From assembly GCF_008973485.1 (NCBI RefSeq), contig NZ_CP031223.1, forward strand, positions 1,302,001-1,366,000: a stretch of 64,000 nucleotides of DNA, written 5' to 3'. Source of the DNA: Psychrobacillus glaciei. GTDB lineage: Bacteria > Bacillota > Bacilli > Bacillales_A > Planococcaceae. This document shows positions 59,751-64,000 of this stretch, in pieces. How positions within the stretch are numbered: the first letter of the stretch is position 1; each line of letters starts with the position of its first letter. The notes under the pieces are model-generated. The model saw nothing but the letters and a program-made list of their open reading frames with translations. It searched no databases and was not told the DNA's origin. Made by a program: the position numbers and the translations under genes.

Positions 59751-60593
59751 ATGGGACAGTATAGAAACAAGCAAGATACTAATAGCAAAAGCTCATCTAT
59801 CACTGAGGAAATGCTGAAATCGCAATCAGCTGGTAGAAACATGTTAAATAAAGTTCCGGTAATCATCACAATCTATTTCTGGATTATTAAAATTATGGCA
59901 ACAACCGTGGGGGAGACGGCAGCAGACTTTTTGAACGATAAGTTTAACTTAGGTCTAACTATCACCACCCTTATAATGGGAGCACTTTTACTCATCACTT
60001 TGGCATTTCAGTTCAAAGCTACTAAGTACGTACCGAGTTTATATTGGTTAACGGTTGTATTAATCAGTGTGGTAGGTACGCTAGGTTCCGATAATTTAGT
60101 TGATAATTTAGGAGTGCCGCTGGTGACAACCACCATCATTTTCAGTATTGCGGTTCTGATCAGCTTTGCTTTTTGGTATGCGAGTGAGAAGACATTATCC
60201 ATACACTCTATCCATTCGACTAAGCGAGAAGTCTTTTACTGGGTTGCTATCTTGTTCACCTTTGCTTTAGGTACAGCTGCCGGTGACCTTATAGCAGAGG
60301 GGCTTAACATTGGTTACTTGAATTCAGCTATTATGTTCGCTGTTTTGATAGGTTTAGTAGTTATTGCTTATTATCGTTTTAAAATGAATGCAGTGTTGGC
60401 CTTCTGGATTGCTTACGTTTTAACACGACCATTCGGAGCTTCTCTTGGAGACTATTTGTCACAATCTCACCATGCAGGTGGTCTTGGACTGGGTACGATG
60501 GGTACTAGTCTAATCTTTCTCATTACAATTTTGGGATTAGTTATCTACTTAACAAAGACAAAAATAGATAATCCGGTTCAAACAGAAGGGTAA
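59751..60593 (+). CDS. DUF347/COG4705-type repeat membrane protein
   Basis: The 280-residue protein has about eight membrane helices arranged as four repeats of two. Each repeat carries a GxxxxD-type motif: TTVGETAADFLND, GTLGSDNLVDNLG, GTAAGDLIAEGLN and GASLGDYLSQSHH. This matches the DUF347 family, whose function is unknown, though the conserved acidic residues in helices suggest transport. A hydrophilic N-terminus of about 35 residues precedes the first helix. It follows a two-component system by 345 bases. Confidence 0.82.
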   Translation: MGQYRNKQDTNSKSSSITEEMLKSQSAGRNMLNKVPVIITIYFWIIKIMATTVGETAADFLNDKFNLGLTITTLIMGALLLITLAFQFKATKYVPSLYWLTVVLISVVGTLGSDNLVDNLGVPLVTTTIIFSIAVLISFAFWYASEKTLSIHSIHSTKREVFYWVAILFTFALGTAAGDLIAEGLNIGYLNSAIMFAVLIGLVVIAYYRFKMNAVLAFWIAYVLTRPFGASLGDYLSQSHHAGGLGLGTMGTSLIFLITILGLVIYLTKTKIDNPVQTEG

Positions 60594-60671
60594 TTTGAAA
60601 AGTTGATGATGGCTACCAAAAGTCAAATGCTAGTTCAAACCGGTTGACTATAAGCTAATAGTAATAAAACG

Positions 60672-60714
60672 AAAGAAATTCCATTTGTTCCTTCATAACA
60701 AATGGAATTTCTTT
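60672..60714. terminator. Bidirectional terminator between convergent genes
   Basis: A perfect 18-base inverted repeat (60672-60689 and 60697-60714) with a seven-base loop has A-rich and T-rich outer ends. The last stem bases are part of the deacetylase stop codon on the minus strand. Confidence 0.9.
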
Positions 60715-61912
60715 AATATAAAGTTACAATTTCTAAATCTTGATCCTTTAAGTATTCAATTATCTTAGGCAGCACGTCTACAACTATTTGAGATTCATGA
60801 AGGAGGATAATAGATCCAGATGATTTAGTTACTTGTATATACTTAAAGATTTCATCAGCATCTTGGTTTTTCCAATCTTCTGTATCCGCATTCCAAAGTA
60901 CTATCTTGTTATGGGATTCTTTCATTAGCTCAATTGTTAATTCGTTTTTAGAGCCATAAGGTGGTCTAAAAAGGGTCACTTCTTCATGAGTAATTTCTTC
61001 TATTAATTGATTAGTTTGCATAAGTTCATCTTTTTGCATTTGATAGGAAATTTTCGTGAAATCTGGATGAGTCATAGAATGTCCGCCAATAGAATAACCA
61101 TGTGATTTTACATATTGAACGGAATCAGGATGTTTCTTCACATTACTTCCTATGAAGAAGAATGTACCGCCAACTTGGTTCTCCATTAATATATCTGTAA
61201 TCTTATTTGAAAATTTTGAAGGGCCATCATCGAAAGTTAAGGCAACTTTCCCCTTAGGAATACTATAGGTAACCATATCTTCTAGTTTGACAAATGGAGA
61301 AATTACTTCTTCTTGGTCAAAGTCATTTGCTGATTCAGTTTCATCTTCGTAATTGCTAATAGCAAGTAGATTTTCTTCTTGAGCTATTACTATTGCCTTT
61401 CCAGTTGCTTCTCCCTTTTTAAGAAGAGAAGTGCATAATATAATAATGAATACAGTACTTACCAAAGCAATAATTTTCCAAGAAAGTTTTCGATTAAATC
61501 GATTAGAACTTGCATCGTCATTTTCTGAAAAATTAAGAGGATCTGGATTACCAGGGGAGATAGGTAAATTCTTTATCTGAGGTATTTCTTCGTTGTACTT
61601 TAAAGCATGTAATCCATTTACAAAAGCTTTTGAGCAAGAAAAATGAACTTTACTACTTTGATCTCGATACGTCTTTGTTATAAAACTAGTATATTTGTTT
61701 CTATTGGAGTCACTTACGCTTTGAAAGGATAATCTGTATTTATGAAGGCCGCCAAGATCGGTAACTGTCTTCAAATTTTCAGCTGTTTCATAGTCAATTT
61801 CCCAAAGAAATTCAATGTCATCCTCAGATAATATTCTTATTCGCAAAAAGGAATGGTTAGGTGTGCTATCGATTGATAGTAGTTCCAACAGTTTCCCTTG
61901 ATAGACAGACAT
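60713..61912 (-). CDS. Membrane-anchored polysaccharide deacetylase with an extra N-terminal domain
   Basis: The 399-residue protein has three parts: about 145 N-terminal residues of no recognised family, one membrane helix (about 146-163), and an extracellular NodB deacetylase domain (about 222-395). NodB motifs are complete: TFDDGPS (Asp228, Asp229), SIGGHSMTH (His278, His282), RPPYGS (Arg316), and LLHES (His372). It should remove N-acetyl groups from a wall or capsule glycan. The ATG at 61912 follows AAAGGAGA. It lies 40 bases behind the coiled-coil gene. Confidence 0.9.
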   Translation of the reverse strand: MSVYQGKLLELLSIDSTPNHSFLRIRILSEDDIEFLWEIDYETAENLKTVTDLGGLHKYRLSFQSVSDSNRNKYTSFITKTYRDQSSKVHFSCSKAFVNGLHALKYNEEIPQIKNLPISPGNPDPLNFSENDDASSNRFNRKLSWKIIALVSTVFIIILCTSLLKKGEATGKAIVIAQEENLLAISNYEDETESANDFDQEEVISPFVKLEDMVTYSIPKGKVALTFDDGPSKFSNKITDILMENQVGGTFFFIGSNVKKHPDSVQYVKSHGYSIGGHSMTHPDFTKISYQMQKDELMQTNQLIEEITHEEVTLFRPPYGSKNELTIELMKESHNKIVLWNADTEDWKNQDADEIFKYIQVTKSSGSIILLHESQIVVDVLPKIIEYLKDQDLEIVTLY

Positions 61913-61952
61913 AGTTGTCTCCTTTCTCTACTAGTGAAAAGAAAACCCATTA

Positions 61953-62675
61953 TTATACTTTGTTAGTCATAGTTTTTGAAGAGAATGAAAAAGACATTCT
62001 CTCTGTAAAATCATTAATTGTTTGCATCAACTCTGATTTCTCTTCAAGTATCTTCGCATTTTGTTCTACGTACTTTTTATTTTCTATCTCAATCTCTCTC
62101 ATTTTTTCTTCGAGTTCTCTTATATTTAACATATTTTGATATTGAATATTGTTCGATTCGTCTTTAAGCAGATTATATTTATTGATTTGTTTATCTAGTT
62201 GATTTGAAACTTTATCAAAATCGCTGTTTGAAGTATTTTGATAATCTTTAAAATCTTCAAGAAGTTGTTCGTATACCATTTGCTTATTTGTTAAATTAGC
62301 TTCCAGTACATGGATTTCTTTATGGTTGTCTTGAATAATTTGTTCTTTTTTAACCAACTCCTGCTTTATACGATTATTTGTTTCACTTGCTATGTATAAT
62401 TGATCTTCAAGACCATCATTTTTATAGAGAATTAGTTGTCGGTCATGAAGTATGTTTTCTAAAGAAACAATTAAATCCAGTGATACTTTGTCCTGATTTT
62501 CTTTAGATAGTATGTACTTATCGGTTGTATAACGCTCATCTACATTGATAAGCTCGTTCTCTTCAATTGCAATCGTGCTTACTTCCTCATAAGGATTAGT
62601 TTGAGAAAACTGATTTTGATTAGAACGGACACTTTTAAACCAATTTATAGACTTGTTCCTATTATCTTTAGTCAT
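61953..62675 (-). CDS. Coiled-coil protein of unknown function
   Basis: The 240-residue hydrophilic protein has no signal peptide or membrane helix. Residues about 65-225 are rich in Glu, Lys, Gln and Asn with heptad spacing, so a long coiled coil is likely. The first 60 residues are polar and of low complexity. I recognise no family. It is the first gene of a leftward two-gene unit with the deacetylase, so it may scaffold that enzyme's cytosolic domain; this is inference. ATAGGAG-like GGAGATAG precedes the ATG. Confidence 0.7.
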   Translation of the reverse strand: MTKDNRNKSINWFKSVRSNQNQFSQTNPYEEVSTIAIEENELINVDERYTTDKYILSKENQDKVSLDLIVSLENILHDRQLILYKNDGLEDQLYIASETNNRIKQELVKKEQIIQDNHKEIHVLEANLTNKQMVYEQLLEDFKDYQNTSNSDFDKVSNQLDKQINKYNLLKDESNNIQYQNMLNIRELEEKMREIEIENKKYVEQNAKILEEKSELMQTINDFTERMSFSFSSKTMTNKV

Positions 62676-62954
62676 AGTTCTATCTCCTAATAAATTAATG
62701 TGTTAAAACTACTATTAAATGATAAAGAAGAATAATAATTGATACTAAAGTAATTATTTTCTGAACATCAAATAGGTTTCAAAATTACTAGTTTCTTTAT
62801 TCTATTGTATGATTATGTAGAATAATGTCAACATAATATAATAATTTTAAGCTCTGATGAGTAAATTTTATTAAATATTACTTCGAGTTAATTTCATAAA
62901 TAGCACTTAATTATTAAAAAACGAACAATACTTAATTTATTGATTTATTGATTG

Positions 62955-63033
62955 ATTGGAGCGACAGGCGACGACTCCGGCGGTGATGGCTCATCGCTCA
63001 CCCTGCGGAAATCGTCTGCCAATAGAGGAAATC
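62955..63033 (-). repeat. Dispersed GC-rich repeat, minimal reverse arm
   Basis: On the minus strand it reads GATTTCCTCTATTGG, CAGACGATTTCCGCAGGG, GAGCGATGAGCCATCACCG and GTCGCTCCAATC. It is the counterpart of the arm at 59507-59574 and faces it across 3.4 kb. Apart from it, the 650-base gap 62676-63328 is AT-rich and shows no gene. Confidence 0.78.
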
Positions 63034-63328
63034 AAGCTAATCTATGAAGAGTATATGAAACATATTCTTACATTTCACTTTAATGTTGTTCATGTTTTAT
63101 GTTATAAATTTGAATTGTGAAATTGATTCCTACAACTGAATTTACTATTTTAGAATAAATCATCTAAGAAGTCATTGTTCTTTTCACTTTGAAGCAGTTA
63201 TCGCTTAACCGTTCGATTGACTGGAGACCGTTATTAAAAATTTATAATAGGTACTTGCGCAGAACACATAATTACGGTAGCATTACAACTAATTTATGGT
63301 GAATTCGAGAAGGCGAGTGTTTATAAAT

Positions 63329-64000
63329 ATGAAAATAGTTACAGTAGAAGATATTGTCCGTCGGTTTTCTTTTGAGGTGTTAACAGGACAAGACCAATTG
63401 GCGAGAGAATTAAAGAAAACCAAAGTACGTCGACCTGGACTAGAGTTTATGGATAAATTCGATTTCATTGCGACAGAATATGTCCAGATTTTAGGGAAAA
63501 ATGAAATAAATTATTTACATACACTTACAGAGGGTGAATGTAAACTTCGCATCGGAAATATTGTGCAATATGATCCTCCGTGCATTGTTATCACATCAAA
63601 TCAAGAAGAGCCGCTCGGACTAATAGACTACTGTGTAGAAAAGAAAATTCCAGTATTACGTACTTACGATAGGATGAGTGAAGTATGTGAGAAGTTGGAT
63701 GCATTTGTCGTAAAGGCGATGGCACCAGAAAGTGCAATTCACGGTGTTTGTGTTAATGTCTCTGGGATTGGTATTCTTTTGCGTGGCAAGTCTGGAGTTG
63801 GAAAAAGTGAAACGGCTCACACGTTGATCGGACGGGGTCATCGACTGGTGGCGGATGATATCGTCGTTTTAAAGAAATTAAGTCCCCAAACTCTCCTTGG
63901 CTCACATAATGATAAAAATAAAGAATTTCTCGCTTTGCGTAGTATTGGCCTCTTAAATGTCGTTCGACTATACGGAAGAGCCGCTTTTCAAGAAGAAACA
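63329..64000 (+). CDS. Divergent HPr kinase/phosphorylase-like protein (3' end outside window)
   Basis: The frame is open from ATG 63329 to the right edge, giving 224 residues. It follows the HprK layout: N-terminal domain with RRPGLEFMDKF and VQILGKNEI, linker, then the kinase domain with IHGVCVNV (His138), Walker A GKSGVGKSE (153-161) and RGHRLVADD (169-177). The HprK signature EIRGLGIIN is changed to ALRSIGLLN (202-210), with Glu to Ala and Gly to Ser. HprK phosphorylates HPr at Ser46 for carbon control. This copy may be a paralogue with altered activity. The upstream neighbours are not those of hprK in B. subtilis. Confidence 0.85.
   Translation, partial: MKIVTVEDIVRRFSFEVLTGQDQLARELKKTKVRRPGLEFMDKFDFIATEYVQILGKNEINYLHTLTEGECKLRIGNIVQYDPPCIVITSNQEEPLGLIDYCVEKKIPVLRTYDRMSEVCEKLDAFVVKAMAPESAIHGVCVNVSGIGILLRGKSGVGKSETAHTLIGRGHRLVADDIVVLKKLSPQTLLGSHNDKNKEFLALRSIGLLNVVRLYGRAAFQEET

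Overview
The window is a low-GC, AT-rich chromosomal segment of an endospore-forming Bacillales bacterium, most likely a Planococcaceae/Caryophanaceae member (Psychrobacillus-, Lysinibacillus- or Sporosarcina-like). The evidence is the synteny of the division and cell-wall (dcw) cluster with spoVD, spoIIGA, sigE and sigG, followed by ylm genes, divIVA, T-box-ileS, lspA, the rluD-like ylyB and a PyrR-controlled pyr operon. No rRNA, tRNA, CRISPR array, phage or transposase gene was seen.

Layout: 1-11.5 kb is the dcw cluster (3' end of pbpB, spoVD, mraY, murD, an FtsW/SpoVE gene, divIB, two DUF881 genes, sbp, ftsA, ftsZ). It lacks the murE, murG and murB genes found there in Bacillus subtilis. 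12.6-15.1 kb holds the mother-cell and forespore sigma factor genes spoIIGA-sigE and sigG. 15.2-18.4 kb carries ylmC, ylmE, sepF, ylmG, ylmH and divIVA. 18.4-23.2 kb has an isoleucine T-box and ileS, then lspA and an RluD-type pseudouridine synthase. 23.2-34.9 kb is the complete pyrimidine operon pyrR-pyrP-pyrB-pyrC-carA-carB-pyrK-pyrD-pyrF-pyrE, with PyrR attenuators before pyrR and before pyrB.

From 35 kb onward the content is accessory: a chemoreceptor, a LigB-fold dioxygenase-like protein, a MacAB-type exporter with its own two-component system, an alpha/beta hydrolase, a CofE-like ligase divergent from two LysR genes, and a PhzF protein. Next comes an operon of a Tat-signal gluconate-2-dehydrogenase-type small subunit, an FeS-cysteine-bearing GMC flavoprotein, TatA and TatC. 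It is followed by feoA-feoB plus a 48-residue cysteine-rich FeoB partner under a Fur-box promoter, a second two-component system, a DUF347 membrane protein, a membrane polysaccharide deacetylase with a coiled-coil partner, and the truncated start of a divergent HPr kinase/phosphorylase.

The most unusual non-coding content is a family of GC-rich dispersed repeats (arms at about 11.7, 12.2, 37.1, 48.7, 49.1, 54.1, 54.5, 59.5 and 63.0 kb). They mostly sit as facing inverted pairs, and two pairs share an identical 40-base outer boundary, so they look like non-coding MITE-like composites. Other notable points are two neighbouring morphogenesis genes without a good canonical start codon, a hairpin over the sigG ribosome binding site, and altered signature residues in the HprK-like protein.
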